In this document: one piece after another, positions 1 through 7,896 of the stretch | Layout of the letters: each line of letters begins with the position of its first letter | Numbering within the stretch: position 1 is the stretch's first letter | Assembly: GCA_947167125.1 (NCBI GenBank) | Contig: CAMVGT010000004.1 | Coordinates: forward strand, 1-64,000 | Direction of reading: 5' to 3' | Source: an uncultured Erysipelotrichaceae bacterium | GTDB lineage: Bacteria > Bacillota_I > Bacilli_A > Erysipelotrichales > Erysipelotrichaceae | DNA: 64,000 bases | Position numbers and translations under genes: made by a program | Notes under the pieces: model-generated | What the model was told of the DNA's origin: nothing | Databases searched by the model: none | What the model saw: only the letters and a program-made list of their open reading frames with translations

Positions 1-55
1 TATGTGAACACGGAGGAGAAGGTTATAATCCTCTGAAAGATATTGTTTATACCAT

Positions 56-247
56 TCAGTATTTTCTTTCTTTAGCATAGAAATAATAATCATTTTCCAG
101 CAGGGAATAGATCAGTGTATCGTTCCATGCTCCTTTGCTGAAACAATCCGGCCGGAAATGTGCTTCTTTTATAAAACCGCATCTTTCCAGCAGTTTGACG
201 GAGTCAAGATTTCTTGCGTCCAGTTCTGCGAATACCCAGTGTGCTTT
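56..247 (-). pseudogene. C-terminal fragment of a GNAT acetyltransferase
   Basis: The minus strand reads AHWVFAELDARNLDS and then LLERCGFIKEAHF, ending at a TGA at 56-58. This is the typical end of a RimJ-like N-acetyltransferase, where the N-x-x-S-x-x-L-L-E-R-x-G-F motif lines the acetyl-CoA site. The frame is closed by a stop directly upstream of the homologous part (about 247), so the first two thirds of the enzyme are missing. The upstream DNA encodes an unrelated reading frame, so this looks like a deletion or recombination junction. Confidence 0.7.
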
Positions 248-551
248 TCATAATAGTCTCAGAGTCAAGTTTTGATTCTGGCATTTTTCCAAAGTGTATT
301 ACAAACTTTCCCTTAGTATTGACTGTGACTGCAGATAGTATATTCACCTGATCTTTTAAAGCTTCATCATTAACTATAAAAGTCGGAATCTCCTCTGTCG
401 CTTTGGGAATTCTTCCTTTAATATGTATTTTGTTTTTCATATCAACAAATCCATAATCCAATTTGGTCGATGAGGAAGTTTGATTATAAGAAAAGATGGT
501 TTGAAGCAAGCGGTAAAAAATCTGTGCTTTGATACCATTCTCTGATACCAT
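204..551 (-). CDS. Hypothetical protein, probably a chimeric remnant
   Basis: A 115-residue reading frame of unrecognised family. Its first seven codons (MVSENGI) lie inside repeat copy 1, and its last 13 residues are the GNAT fragment read out of frame, so both ends look accidental. The middle (about residues 35-100) has alternating hydrophobic residues compatible with beta strands but no motif I can name. The ribosome-binding site is weak. It is most likely a gene remnant created by the rearrangement at about position 247. A short expressed protein cannot be excluded. Confidence 0.3.
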   Translation of the reverse strand: MVSENGIKAQIFYRLLQTIFSYNQTSSSTKLDYGFVDMKNKIHIKGRIPKATEEIPTFIVNDEALKDQVNILSAVTVNTKGKFVIHFGKMPESKLDSETIMKSTLGIRRTGRKKS

Positions 552-676
552 TTTGCTACCATGCAGATCGTAAACGTGGTAGATGTGAGTGAAAACCGTA
601 GATATAAATACATGAAATATACTAAAACGTAAATTATTTACTTTACGTACAGGAAACCATTATTGAGTGGGAATAG
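531..676. repeat. Dispersed repeat, copy 1 of 3 (long form)
   Basis: Bases 561-676 match 6076-6190 and 6899-7014 with few substitutions. Bases 531-560 are shared only with copy 3. The conserved core holds a palindrome, ACGTAAA (627-633) and TTTACGT (642-648), around the near-perfect GTAAAT-T-ATTTAC. The right edge is a conserved GAGTGGG block. On the minus strand copies 1 and 3 read MVSENGI or MVPENGI from an ATG, so the unit could derive from the upstream region and start of a gene. There are no transposase-like ends. Confidence 0.75.
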
Positions 677-717
677 CTTTTTGTGAAGTACGAGCAAAAA
701 TCCTGACAGTATTCAAT

Positions 718-779
718 TTGAAAAAGCTTCATAGAGCAATTATAGACAGAGTGGAATGGGTAATACCATCCACTTTTTT
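718..779 (+). promoter_or_regulatory. Promoter-like hexamers followed by a hairpin and T run
   Basis: TTGAAA (718-723), a 17-base gap and TATAGA (741-746) form a plausible sigma-A promoter. It is followed at once by GTGGAATGG (751-759) pairing with CCATCCAC (766-773, one bulged A) and six T residues. The hairpin could be an attenuator, a terminator for the repeat unit or an operator. The region 677-991 otherwise holds no recognisable gene. An in-frame ATG at 869 precedes glvA but has no ribosome-binding site. Confidence 0.35.
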
Positions 780-899
780 AAGGTTATAAAATCTGTGAAA
801 AGTGAAGTAATTCAAAACCGACATAATTGTGTGTAAAATATTCGCGGTAATGGAATTTATATGAACATTTGGAAGCTTTGCCAACGATATTGGGAATTA

Positions 900-928
900 T
901 TTACTTTGCTTCATGGATGCAATATAGT
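900..928 (+). promoter_or_regulatory. Candidate promoter of the glv operon
   Basis: TTTACT (900-905), a 17-base spacer and TATAGT (923-928) give a start near 935 and a leader of about 57 bases before the AGGAGGAAAGG ribosome-binding site of glvA. Two RpiR regulators downstream are the likely control proteins. No clear palindrome overlaps the hexamers. Confidence 0.4.
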
Positions 929-991
929 TTGAATGTACCTGATAAAAAGCTCAATGGCCACAGAGTTTTACGGAAGAATAGGAGGAAAGGT

Positions 992-2317
992 ATGAAGAAG
1001 TATAACGTATGTATCGTCGGCGGAGGAAGCACTTATACGCCGGGTTTCCTGAAATCGTTTGTAAGACTGCAGAATGAATTCCCTATGAATAAACTGGTCC
1101 TGTTTGATATTGATGCTGAAAGACAGCAACCGATCGGAGAATTTGGAAAGATCCTGTTCTCCGAAAGATTTCCGGAGCTGGATTTCTCCTATACAACAGA
1201 TCCTGCTGAAGCGTATAAAGACATGGACTTCATCTTCATGCAGATGAGAGCGGGTGGTCTGCAAATGCGCAGAGAAGATGAACACATTCCTCTGCATCTT
1301 GGCAGAATCGGCCAGGAAACATGCGGGGCTGGGGGAATGGCATATGGCCTGAGATCCTGTGTTGACATGATCGAGGCAATTCATCAGATCCGTCAGTATT
1401 CTCCCAATGCATGGATTTTGAACTATTCCAACCCGGCTGCAATTGTAGCGGAAGCCCTCAGAAGGGAATTCCCGGATGACAACCGGATTCTGAATATCTG
1501 CGATCAGCCGGAAAACATCATGCGTTCTGTTTCCAGACTGCTGAATGTTTCCTGGGAGGAACTTGATCCGGTTTACTTCGGTCTGAATCACTATGGCTGG
1601 TTCACACACGTTTATGACAGAAAAACCGGTAAGGATCTGCTTCCTGAGATCAAAAAGATCATCAAAGAAAAAGGATTCCTTCCTCAGGATGCAGAGCAGC
1701 GTGATCAGTCCTGGCTCGATACATACGGCTTCGTACAGACTATGATGGAAGACTTTCCGGACTTTCTTCCGAATACATACGATGGATACTACCTTTATCC
1801 GGATTACAAGTTCTCTCATCTGAATCCCGACTACACAAGAGCAGATGAAGTGATTGACGGCAGGGAAAAGAGAGTCTTTGCCGAGTGCAGGGAAGTCATT
1901 GCCAGAGGCGAACTGGGTGACAGATTTGATACCATCTCAGACGCTCATGCCGAGATGATGATCAAAGTCGCGGAAGCAATCGCTTACAACAAAAATACAA
2001 GATTCATCGTTATTGTTAAAAATGAAGGCGCGATTGCCAACATGCAGGATGACGCCATGGTTGAGCTCGTCTGTGAACTCGGTATCAACGGTCCGAGAAG
2101 AATGGCTGTCGGCAACATTCCGCAGTTCTATCTTGGTCTGCTAGTCCAGCAGGTTTCCAGTGAGAAGCTGCTGGTTGACGCCTACTATGAGCATTCATAC
2201 CAGAAAGCCCTCGAAGCATTCACACTCAACCGTCTGATCAACGACGCTAAGAAGGCGCGTCAGATTCTGGACGCCATGATTGAAGTAAACAAAGGCATGT
2301 GGCCTGAACTGAAATAA
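992..2317 (+). CDS. glvA: 6-phospho-alpha-glucosidase (GH4, maltose-6'-phosphate glucosidase)
   Basis: Cytoplasmic NAD+- and metal-dependent GH4 enzyme that splits maltose 6'-phosphate and related phospho-alpha-glucosides delivered by the PTS. The 441-residue protein has the N-terminal dinucleotide motif VGGGSTYTPG (9-18), the CGAGG block (111-115), NYSNPAA (144-150), metal-site Cys170-Asp171 in NICD and His200 in GLNH. The CGxGG and NICD motifs and overall pattern follow GlvA rather than beta-specific GH4 enzymes. The start at 992 follows AGGAGGAAAGGT; the open frame upstream to 869 adds 41 residues foreign to the family. First gene of a PTS operon with EIICB 12 bases downstream. Confidence 0.88.
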   Translation: MKKYNVCIVGGGSTYTPGFLKSFVRLQNEFPMNKLVLFDIDAERQQPIGEFGKILFSERFPELDFSYTTDPAEAYKDMDFIFMQMRAGGLQMRREDEHIPLHLGRIGQETCGAGGMAYGLRSCVDMIEAIHQIRQYSPNAWILNYSNPAAIVAEALRREFPDDNRILNICDQPENIMRSVSRLLNVSWEELDPVYFGLNHYGWFTHVYDRKTGKDLLPEIKKIIKEKGFLPQDAEQRDQSWLDTYGFVQTMMEDFPDFLPNTYDGYYLYPDYKFSHLNPDYTRADEVIDGREKRVFAECREVIARGELGDRFDTISDAHAEMMIKVAEAIAYNKNTRFIVIVKNEGAIANMQDDAMVELVCELGINGPRRMAVGNIPQFYLGLLVQQVSSEKLLVDAYYEHSYQKALEAFTLNRLINDAKKARQILDAMIEVNKGMWPELK

Positions 2318-2329
2318 GAGGTGGCGGAA

Positions 2330-3856
2330 ATGAAGAAAAGCAGTATTATGGATTTCTTCTCAGCACTGGGAAGAAGCCTGATGATGCCGATCGCAGCCCT
2401 GGCTGCCTGCGGTATTGTGCTTGGTCTTACCTCTGCTCTGATGAAGGCGCAGGTTGTCGCTGCCGCCCCGTTCCTGGGTGAAGGACTTATCGGATTCATT
2501 ATTCTGGTTCTGAACAAGGTTTCGGGCGTTGTCTTCACTCTTCTTCCGGTTCTGTTTGCGATTTCCATCGCGATGGGCCTGGCGAAAGAAGAAAAGGAAG
2601 TCGCAGCGTTTGCCGGCTTCATCGGTTACTACACATTCCTCGTGGCAAGCTCTCTTGTCATCAACACCGGCGTCATGGACTTCTCTGTCATGAAGATTTC
2701 CACCATTCTCGGTGTCGAAACTCTCGACATGGGAGCCGTGGCCGGCATTCTGATCGGTGTGCTCACTGCAAATCTTCATAACAAATACCACAAAGTCGTT
2801 TTCCCCGCTGCTGTTGCTTTCTATGGCGGCAAGAGATTCGTCGCTCTGATCGTTACCCTGGCAGCTGCTGCCCTTGGTATCATCAGTCCGTTTGTCTGGC
2901 AGCCGTTATCAACCGGCATCAACGGACTCGGTAGTCTGATCCACAGCATGGGCGTTGCCGGCGTCGGCCTGTTCGGTCTGCTGGAAAGAGCTCTTATCCC
3001 GACCGGTCTTCATCATGTGCTCAACGGCTTATTCCGTACAACTCCCCTCGGCGGCACATATGAAGGCGTGGAAGGCTGCCTGAATATCTTCCTGCAGTTT
3101 GTCGACAAGGTTCCACTCAAGGAACTGGCTCCGTTCACACAGTTCCTCGGCCAGGGCAAGATGCCGTTCATGATGTTCGGTCTGCCGGCTGCCGCTCTTG
3201 CAATCTACCAGACTTCTCCTGAAGAAAAGAAGGCAAAGGTCAAGGCACTCATGATTGCAGGTGTTGCGGCCAGCCTTGTCTCAGGCATTACCGAACCGCT
3301 TGAATTCTCCTTCATGTTCATCGCACCTGCACTGTTCGGCTTTCATGCCATCATGGGTGGAATCTCCTTCGCACTGATGGCAGCTCTCGGCGTCATTATC
3401 GGAAACACTGGCGGCGGTTTGATCGACTTCTTCATCTGGGGTGTCTTCCAGCCGGGTTCCAACTGGTACTGGGTCATTGTCGTCGGCATTGCCTACGCGT
3501 TTATCTACTACTTTGTCTTCCGCTGGTATCTCTCAAAGAACAATATTTCTGTGGACGTATCGGATGATGATGACGAAGCAGATAGCTCTGTTTCTGTCGA
3601 TGAAAAGATGCAGAAAACAGCTTCCGTCATCATTGAAGGATTAGGCGGCTATGACAATATCGTTGCTGTAAACAACTGTATTTCCAGACTTCGTGTGGAC
3701 GTTAAAGATATGAGTAAAGTCAATGAGGAGATGCTGAAAAAGACAGGCTCTCTCGGCATTATCAAACCCAGCGAAACACATATCCAGGTTATTTACGGAC
3801 CGAAGGTGGAACAGGTCGCGGATGCTGTGCGCCAGGTTATGAAAATGTACGAATAA
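2330..3856 (+). CDS. glvC: PTS alpha-glucoside transporter, EIICB
   Basis: Membrane permease that imports and phosphorylates maltose-type alpha-glucosides. The 508-residue protein has a glucose-family EIIC domain with about ten membrane segments (1-410), a short acidic linker, and a C-terminal EIIB domain with the phosphorylated cysteine in NNCISRLR (Cys450). No EIIA domain is attached; the next gene supplies it. The ATG at 2330 lies 5 bases after GAGGTGG; a GTG at 2321 is an alternative start with poor spacing. Its pairing with a GH4 6-phospho-alpha-glucosidase fixes the substrate class, although the exact sugar is inferred. Confidence 0.88.
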   Translation: MKKSSIMDFFSALGRSLMMPIAALAACGIVLGLTSALMKAQVVAAAPFLGEGLIGFIILVLNKVSGVVFTLLPVLFAISIAMGLAKEEKEVAAFAGFIGYYTFLVASSLVINTGVMDFSVMKISTILGVETLDMGAVAGILIGVLTANLHNKYHKVVFPAAVAFYGGKRFVALIVTLAAAALGIISPFVWQPLSTGINGLGSLIHSMGVAGVGLFGLLERALIPTGLHHVLNGLFRTTPLGGTYEGVEGCLNIFLQFVDKVPLKELAPFTQFLGQGKMPFMMFGLPAAALAIYQTSPEEKKAKVKALMIAGVAASLVSGITEPLEFSFMFIAPALFGFHAIMGGISFALMAALGVIIGNTGGGLIDFFIWGVFQPGSNWYWVIVVGIAYAFIYYFVFRWYLSKNNISVDVSDDDDEADSSVSVDEKMQKTASVIIEGLGGYDNIVAVNNCISRLRVDVKDMSKVNEEMLKKTGSLGIIKPSETHIQVIYGPKVEQVADAVRQVMKMYE

Positions 3857-3875
3857 GACTTCGCCGGAGATCTGT

Positions 3876-4364
3876 ATGGGATTATTTGACAGATTCAGAA
3901 CAAAGGAAGCAGACACCTCAGAAGACTGGATTGCCGCAATGGCGGATGGCGAACTGATTGATGTGACTTCCGTCAGTGATCCGGTATTCGCCCAGAAGAT
4001 GATGGGGGAAAGCGTCGCGTTCCGCTATGAGGGCGATACTGTAACGGTCTGCGCGCCTGCTTCAGGTACATTGAGTGTAATGTTCCCGACCGGCCATGCC
4101 TTTGGGATCACCATGAAAAACGGTATGGAACTTCTGGTGCATATCGGCATCAATACTGTGGAAGCGAATGGCAGAGGATTCAAAGTTTTCAAAAAACAAG
4201 GTGACAAAGTCGCAGCCGGTGAACCGGTTGTGGAAGCTGATCTGAAACTGCTCTCACAGAACTATGACATGAGCACTATGTTGATTGTGACCAACGCAAA
4301 CGGCAGGAGCATCTCCTTCATTCCGCCCCGGCATGTTTCAAAAGGCATGCCGGTGATCCGCTGA
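3876..4364 (+). CDS. PTS glucose-family EIIA component
   Basis: Cytoplasmic phosphocarrier of 162 residues that passes phosphate from HPr to the EIIB cysteine. The EIIA-Glc fold is marked by CAPASGTL, His74 in PTGHAFG and the phosphorylated His89 in ELLVHIGINTVE, followed by KxGDxVxAGEP. It is separate from EIICB, unlike the fused EIICBA proteins common in this family, and ends the three-gene operon 20 bases downstream of the permease. An intrinsic terminator follows at once. It could also serve the other EIIA-less permeases of the cell. Confidence 0.88.
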   Translation: MGLFDRFRTKEADTSEDWIAAMADGELIDVTSVSDPVFAQKMMGESVAFRYEGDTVTVCAPASGTLSVMFPTGHAFGITMKNGMELLVHIGINTVEANGRGFKVFKKQGDKVAAGEPVVEADLKLLSQNYDMSTMLIVTNANGRSISFIPPRHVSKGMPVIR

Positions 4365-4374
4365 TCGAAGATAA

Positions 4375-4424
4375 AAGGTTTCATCCGGATGTATCAAGTA
4401 CATCTGAATGAAACCTTCTTTTTC
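4375..4424 (+). terminator. Terminator of the glv operon (bidirectional)
   Basis: AAGGTTTCAT (4375-4384) pairs with ATGAAACCTT (4408-4417), with further pairing inside, then CTTTTT. It lies between the converging glv and RpiR genes and can serve both. Confidence 0.75.
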
Positions 4425-4436
4425 GTATTCCCGCTT

Positions 4437-5183
4437 CTATTCTTCAGCAGACACGTCTTTGCGGCTGAGCAGCTCTATGAGAATCTGGACAATCAGCAGG
4501 GCGGAAATCTTTCCCGGACTGTGATGGGGATCCGCCTGATCATCCGTCTGGATGACGATGTCCGCAAAGCGTAAATCACTTTCCACTTCAGATCCGCACA
4601 GCCAGATCACACGGGCTCCGTGATTTTTGAAACTTTGGATGATCGGACCATATTCTTTATGAGCGTGGTCAGAGATCATCAATAATACTGTGCCTTCACG
4701 GGCAGAACCGGAAATCGCCGAAAGCGCGTCCATCCAGTCAATCAGGATACATGGCATATCCACCGACATTAACATGTCGTACATATATCCGGCAGGAACA
4801 GCGGAAAGATTTCTTCCGTAAATATAGAATGATTCCGCCTGACGGATCAGCTGACAGATTTTCAGGATTTCCTCCTCATTGAGAGAAGCGCACATATCAC
4901 TGAGGGAAGCCAGCTGACGGGGAATGATTCCATAGACCGGCCTGCGTGATTCTTTTCTGTCAGAACGCAGCACATATTTCAGTTCATTGAACCCCTTAAG
5001 ACCGATGTGCTGGCAGAATCGGACAATGCTTGCGTTAGAGACATAAAGCTCATGGCACAGATCTTCCAGCGTCATCCATGCAGTCCGGGAAGAATTCTGT
5101 TGAATATAATCATAGATTCTCCGGTCGGTTTCAGAGAGGGAGGAAAGATCAACGGTACTCAGATATTCATTCATCCGGTTCAT
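4437..5183 (-). CDS. RpiR/MurR-family regulator, second of a coupled pair
   Basis: A 248-residue DNA-binding sugar-phosphate sensor. Residues 15-75 form the HTH_6 domain (SLSETDRRIYDYI, then VSNASIVRFCQHIGLKGFNELK), and the rest is a SIS phosphosugar-binding domain with the YIYGRNLSA segment. Its start overlaps the end of the upstream paralogue by 17 bases, so the two are translationally coupled. B. subtilis glv genes are controlled by the RpiR-type GlvR, which makes regulation of the converging alpha-glucoside operon the likely role. The effector is unknown. Confidence 0.8.
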   Translation of the reverse strand: MNRMNEYLSTVDLSSLSETDRRIYDYIQQNSSRTAWMTLEDLCHELYVSNASIVRFCQHIGLKGFNELKYVLRSDRKESRRPVYGIIPRQLASLSDMCASLNEEEILKICQLIRQAESFYIYGRNLSAVPAGYMYDMLMSVDMPCILIDWMDALSAISGSAREGTVLLMISDHAHKEYGPIIQSFKNHGARVIWLCGSEVESDLRFADIVIQTDDQADPHHSPGKISALLIVQILIELLSRKDVSAEE

Positions 5184-5955
5184 CTCCTCTCTTCAGCATT
5201 TGGTAGAAAGCGATCAATGTGTCAATGGTATAGAAAATACACAGCCTTGAAGTATATTCTGTTCCGTTGTTCTCTTTCGGATGTGTGAAAAAACGCAGAT
5301 TGTATCGGCAGTTCGCCGCAACCGGATTATTTGTATAAGGAGTGATTCCGACAGTAATAAGGTTATGAAGGCTGGCATTACGGGCAAGACTGACAGTTTT
5401 CCCCCATGTTCCGGAAGCACTGATGAAAATGATAATTGCATCATGAGGAATTGTATTGATCAAATGTTCAGTCATATTACCAGAATGAAGCTGAAAGACT
5501 TTCGGTCTGCCGCTGATCATCAGAAGTTTTTCAAGATAACGGACAAGACTGTCCGTTATGCCGCTGGGATAATAAAGGTATAAGGGGATATCTGAAAGCA
5601 GCAGGTTTGCAATCCTGTAAATATCATCATTCTCGAGAAGATTTGCTGTGCCTCGAATATCGGTTGTTATATCCGAAAGAATTGTTTCGAACGACAAATT
5701 TCCATCCGTTATGACCTCTTTTTCTTTAGGACTATCACTTTTGCCAAGTGCATATTTCAATTCGGAAAAGCCTGAAAATCCTATTTTCCGACAGAATCGA
5801 ATCACTGATGAGGGAGCACACGAAACTTCTGCTGCAAACTGCTGCACACTCATGTTGCAGATATCAGTTCCCCTCCCATAAATGTATTTCAGAATCTGGT
5901 TATCGCTTTCGTTCAGCCGGCGAAGTAGGTTGTCATCAATTTTCAAACTGATCAT
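5167..5955 (-). CDS. RpiR/MurR-family regulator, first of a coupled pair
   Basis: A 262-residue protein with an HTH_6 domain (LNESDNQILKYIYG, CAPSSVIRFCRKIGFSGF) and a SIS domain (PLYLYYPSG, then IIIFISASGTWGKT). I place the start at 5955 (MISLKIDDN) behind a GGCGGAG site; the frame is open to 6009 but those codons lack a ribosome-binding site. It is distinct in sequence from its downstream partner, so this is not a recent duplication. The pair may form heteromers or read two different phosphosugars for the glv genes. Confidence 0.8.
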   Translation of the reverse strand: MISLKIDDNLLRRLNESDNQILKYIYGRGTDICNMSVQQFAAEVSCAPSSVIRFCRKIGFSGFSELKYALGKSDSPKEKEVITDGNLSFETILSDITTDIRGTANLLENDDIYRIANLLLSDIPLYLYYPSGITDSLVRYLEKLLMISGRPKVFQLHSGNMTEHLINTIPHDAIIIFISASGTWGKTVSLARNASLHNLITVGITPYTNNPVAANCRYNLRFFTHPKENNGTEYTSRLCIFYTIDTLIAFYQMLKRGDEPDE

Positions 5956-6075
5956 ATCTTTGCTCCGCCTATATAGTATCATTTTTGCTCGCAGCAAAGC
6001 CCGGATCATGTAAAGTTTTCCATAAGGAATTATCCTATCTTAGATTTTTGGGCTTATGGCATCGCTCACTGTGTC

Positions 6076-6190
6076 ATGCGGACGGTAAACGAGGTAGATG
6101 TGAGTGAAAACCGTAGATATAAATACATGAAATATACTAAAACGTAAACTATTTACTTTACGTGCAGGAAATCATTATTGAGTGGGGGAT
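6076..6190. repeat. Dispersed repeat, copy 2 of 3 (short form)
   Basis: Almost identical to 561-676, including the ACGTAAA/TTTACGT palindrome and the GAGTGGG right edge. The 30-base left extension of copies 1 and 3 is absent. It lies immediately upstream of the phd-doc promoter, and copy 3 lies immediately after doc, so the toxin-antitoxin pair is bracketed by direct repeats. Confidence 0.75.
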
Positions 6191-6229
6191 AAAAATAGGA
6201 TTAATACATCCTATTTTTTATGTTAAAAT
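6191..6229 (+). promoter_or_regulatory. phd-doc promoter with overlapping palindromic operator
   Basis: AAAAATAGGAT (6191-6201) and ATCCTATTTTT (6208-6218) form a perfect 11-base inverted repeat. It covers a weak -35 (TTAATA, 6201-6206); 17 bases on lies an extended -10, TGT-TAAAAT (6221-6229). The palindrome matches what Phd/YefM antitoxins bind to repress their own operon. It could alternatively act as a terminator for transcription coming from the left. Confidence 0.55.
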
Positions 6230-6253
6230 GATAATGAATCAAGGAGGAATAGT

Positions 6254-6496
6254 ATGCTGATTGATACAGAATACATTGTTTCTATGACTGAAGCAAATCA
6301 GAATTTTTCTCATGTGGCCAGGCTGGTAGACAAAAACGGTTCTGCAATAATAATGAAGAATAATAAGCCAAGGTATCTGGTTATTGATTTTTCTGAAGTT
6401 GAAACAAGGCAGATGGCATCTGATACAGATGTCCTGAATATCTCGAAGGATCTGATCAGAAAGAACAAAGAAGCCTATAAGGAACTTGCTAAATGA
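6254..6496 (+). CDS. phd: Phd/YefM-type antitoxin
   Basis: An 80-residue antitoxin that neutralises Doc and represses its own operon. The N-terminal half has the Phd/YefM dimer and DNA-binding pattern (VSMTEANQNFSHVARLVDKNG, then IIMKNNKPRYLVI), and the charged C-terminal tail is the expected toxin-binding helix. It follows a consensus AAGGAGGAA site. Its stop overlaps the doc start in an ATGA. Base composition is visibly more AT-rich than the metabolic genes around it, in keeping with acquisition by transfer. Confidence 0.88.
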   Translation: MLIDTEYIVSMTEANQNFSHVARLVDKNGSAIIMKNNKPRYLVIDFSEVETRQMASDTDVLNISKDLIRKNKEAYKELAK

Positions 6497-6870
6497 TCAT
6501 TCTTTCCAAAGAACAGATTCTCCTGATGCATGATCAGCTGATTGAAGAAACCGGAGGAAGCAAAGGTCTGAAAGATGAGGGGATGCTTGAATCTGCTCTG
6601 GCAGCTCCTTTTCAGAGTTTTGACGGTAAAGATCTTTTTCCGTCAGTCTATCAGAAAGCAGCCAGACTCGGGTATGGACTGGCAAGCAATCATGCTTTTG
6701 TTGACGGCAATAAAAGAATAGGCGCACATGCAATGCTTGTTTTTCTGGCACTCAACAGGATTCGGCTGGATTACACTCAGGAAGAATTAAGTGATTTGTT
6801 TCTGGGAGTTGCAGCCAATGAGAGAAGTTATTCAGATGTTCTGAACTGGCTTGTGATTCATCTTGACTGA
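6493..6870 (+). CDS. doc: Doc-type Fic-fold toxin
   Basis: A 125-residue toxin of the Doc family, which phosphorylates elongation factor Tu and so blocks translation. The catalytic loop HAFVDGNKRIG is intact (HxFxxxNKR), as is the following helix of small hydrophobic residues, so the toxin is probably active. It overlaps the antitoxin gene by 4 bases, the usual coupling for this module. The stop lies against repeat copy 3. Confidence 0.9.
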   Translation: MIILSKEQILLMHDQLIEETGGSKGLKDEGMLESALAAPFQSFDGKDLFPSVYQKAARLGYGLASNHAFVDGNKRIGAHAMLVFLALNRIRLDYTQEELSDLFLGVAANERSYSDVLNWLVIHLD

Positions 6871-7014
6871 TTCCGTTCTCTGGTACCATTTTGCTGCCAT
6901 GCGGATCGCATACGTGGTAGACGTGAATGAAAACTGTAGATTTAAATATACGAAATATACCAAAACGTAAATTATTTACTTTACGTTCAAGAAATCATTA
7001 TCGAGTGGGAATAG
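6869..7014. repeat. Dispersed repeat, copy 3 of 3 (long form)
   Basis: Matches copy 1 over its full 146 bases but is the most diverged of the three; the ACGTAAA/TTTACGT palindrome and GAGTGGGAATAG edge are kept. AGTGG at the edge can pair with CCACT at 7019-7023 to give a small hairpin before a T-rich stretch. Its left edge meets the doc stop codon. Confidence 0.75.
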
Positions 7015-7109
7015 AATTACCACTTTCTTCTTTGAAAGTCGCATAATACTATAAAAAGTCGCTTGGAAAAGTGTGCTTTATTGTTGGAATGTCGCTGGAA
7101 AAAGTGCAG

Positions 7110-7141
7110 GCTGATTGATTGCAGAAAATCAATCAGCTTTT
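7110..7141. terminator. Strong intrinsic terminator after repeat copy 3
   Basis: GCTGATTGATT (7110-7120) and AATCAATCAGC (7127-7137) form a perfect 11-base stem with a 6-base loop, then TTTT. It probably ends phd-doc transcription and sits against the 3' end of the acetyltransferase pseudogene on the other strand. Confidence 0.75.
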
Positions 7142-7145
7142 ACTC

Positions 7146-7600
7146 TCAAATTTTCTTTAACAGCTTTGCATATTTCCCTTGTTTATCTTCGCCGATAAAC
7201 AGTATTTTGTTAAATCGGAAATCAGCATACAGTTTCAATGCAGGATAGTTGTCCAGGTCCACACCGATTGACATTTCAGAATATCCCATTCCTTTTGCCT
7301 TACTGGCGCGTACTCTGATAACCTTCTGCCGATGCCGTTTCGTCTTTCTTCGGGTTTGACAATCAGACGGGAAACATAGAAGCGCTGCTGATCAATTGCG
7401 CGGTCCGGATCGTTCATATTAAAAACCAAAGAAATTTCGCCGGTGAATTCATCATCCTGTTTGTATACATAGGTGATACGGTTGCCTGAAATGAGTTCGC
7501 TGTAAAACTGCTCAGCTGACTTTTCCTGCTGCTTCATATTCCGGATATTACCGCATTTTTCGAATTCAGCAGGAGATAATTCAATTATTTCAAAATCCAT
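7146..7600 (-). pseudogene. Frameshifted GNAT acetyltransferase
   Basis: The gene starts at the ATG at 7600 behind AAAGGTGATCC and reads a GNAT N-terminus up to VKPEERRNGIGRR, the acetyl-CoA binding loop. At about 7320-7330 the frame is lost. In the next frame the protein continues as RVRASKAKGMGY, MSIGVDLDNYPALKLYADF and ends at a TGA at 7146-7148, the normal GNAT C-terminus with its N-x-x-A-x-x-L-Y motif. A single-base indel would restore a protein of about 150 residues. Either the gene is dead or the assembly has an error here. Confidence 0.75.
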
Positions 7601-7829
7601 TGGATCACCTTTTTGTCTCTTTTTTATGATTCTTCTTGTACTCTGCAGCAAGCATATCTGAAAGAAAGATTGAATTTAAAGACGGCTGCCCCCTCCTGAG
7701 CCTGGCAGCCTTATGAATCAAATCAATCGTTGATGGATGGACCGGACTTTGCCGGCATGTTCAATATACAGAAAAATTCCAAGTTAACCTGATGATAAAA
7801 CGCATCCTGTCCGCAATGCGATCATACAC

Positions 7830-7870
7830 AAAAGCTGTCCATGGTCTTATAAAACCCTGGACAGCTTTTT
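7830..7870. terminator. Intrinsic terminator
   Basis: AAAGCTGTCCATGG (from 7831) pairs with CCCTGGACAGCTTT (7855-7868), ending in a T run. It lies downstream of the minus-strand gene at 7897. The gap 7601-7829 holds no gene that I can see, only a GGCTGCC/GGCAGCC inverted repeat near 7683-7710. Confidence 0.65.
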
Positions 7871-7896
7871 CATGGAGTAATGATTACTGAAATATT

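Noticed and set aside
869-991. N-terminal extension of glvA from ATG at 869
   Set aside because: No ribosome-binding site, and the added residues do not belong to GH4; the ATG at 992 has both the site and the family start.
531-7014. Integron-like attC sites around the phd-doc cassette
   Set aside because: Length and placement fit, but I find no RYYYAAC/GTTRRRY core pairs at the ends and no integrase in the window.
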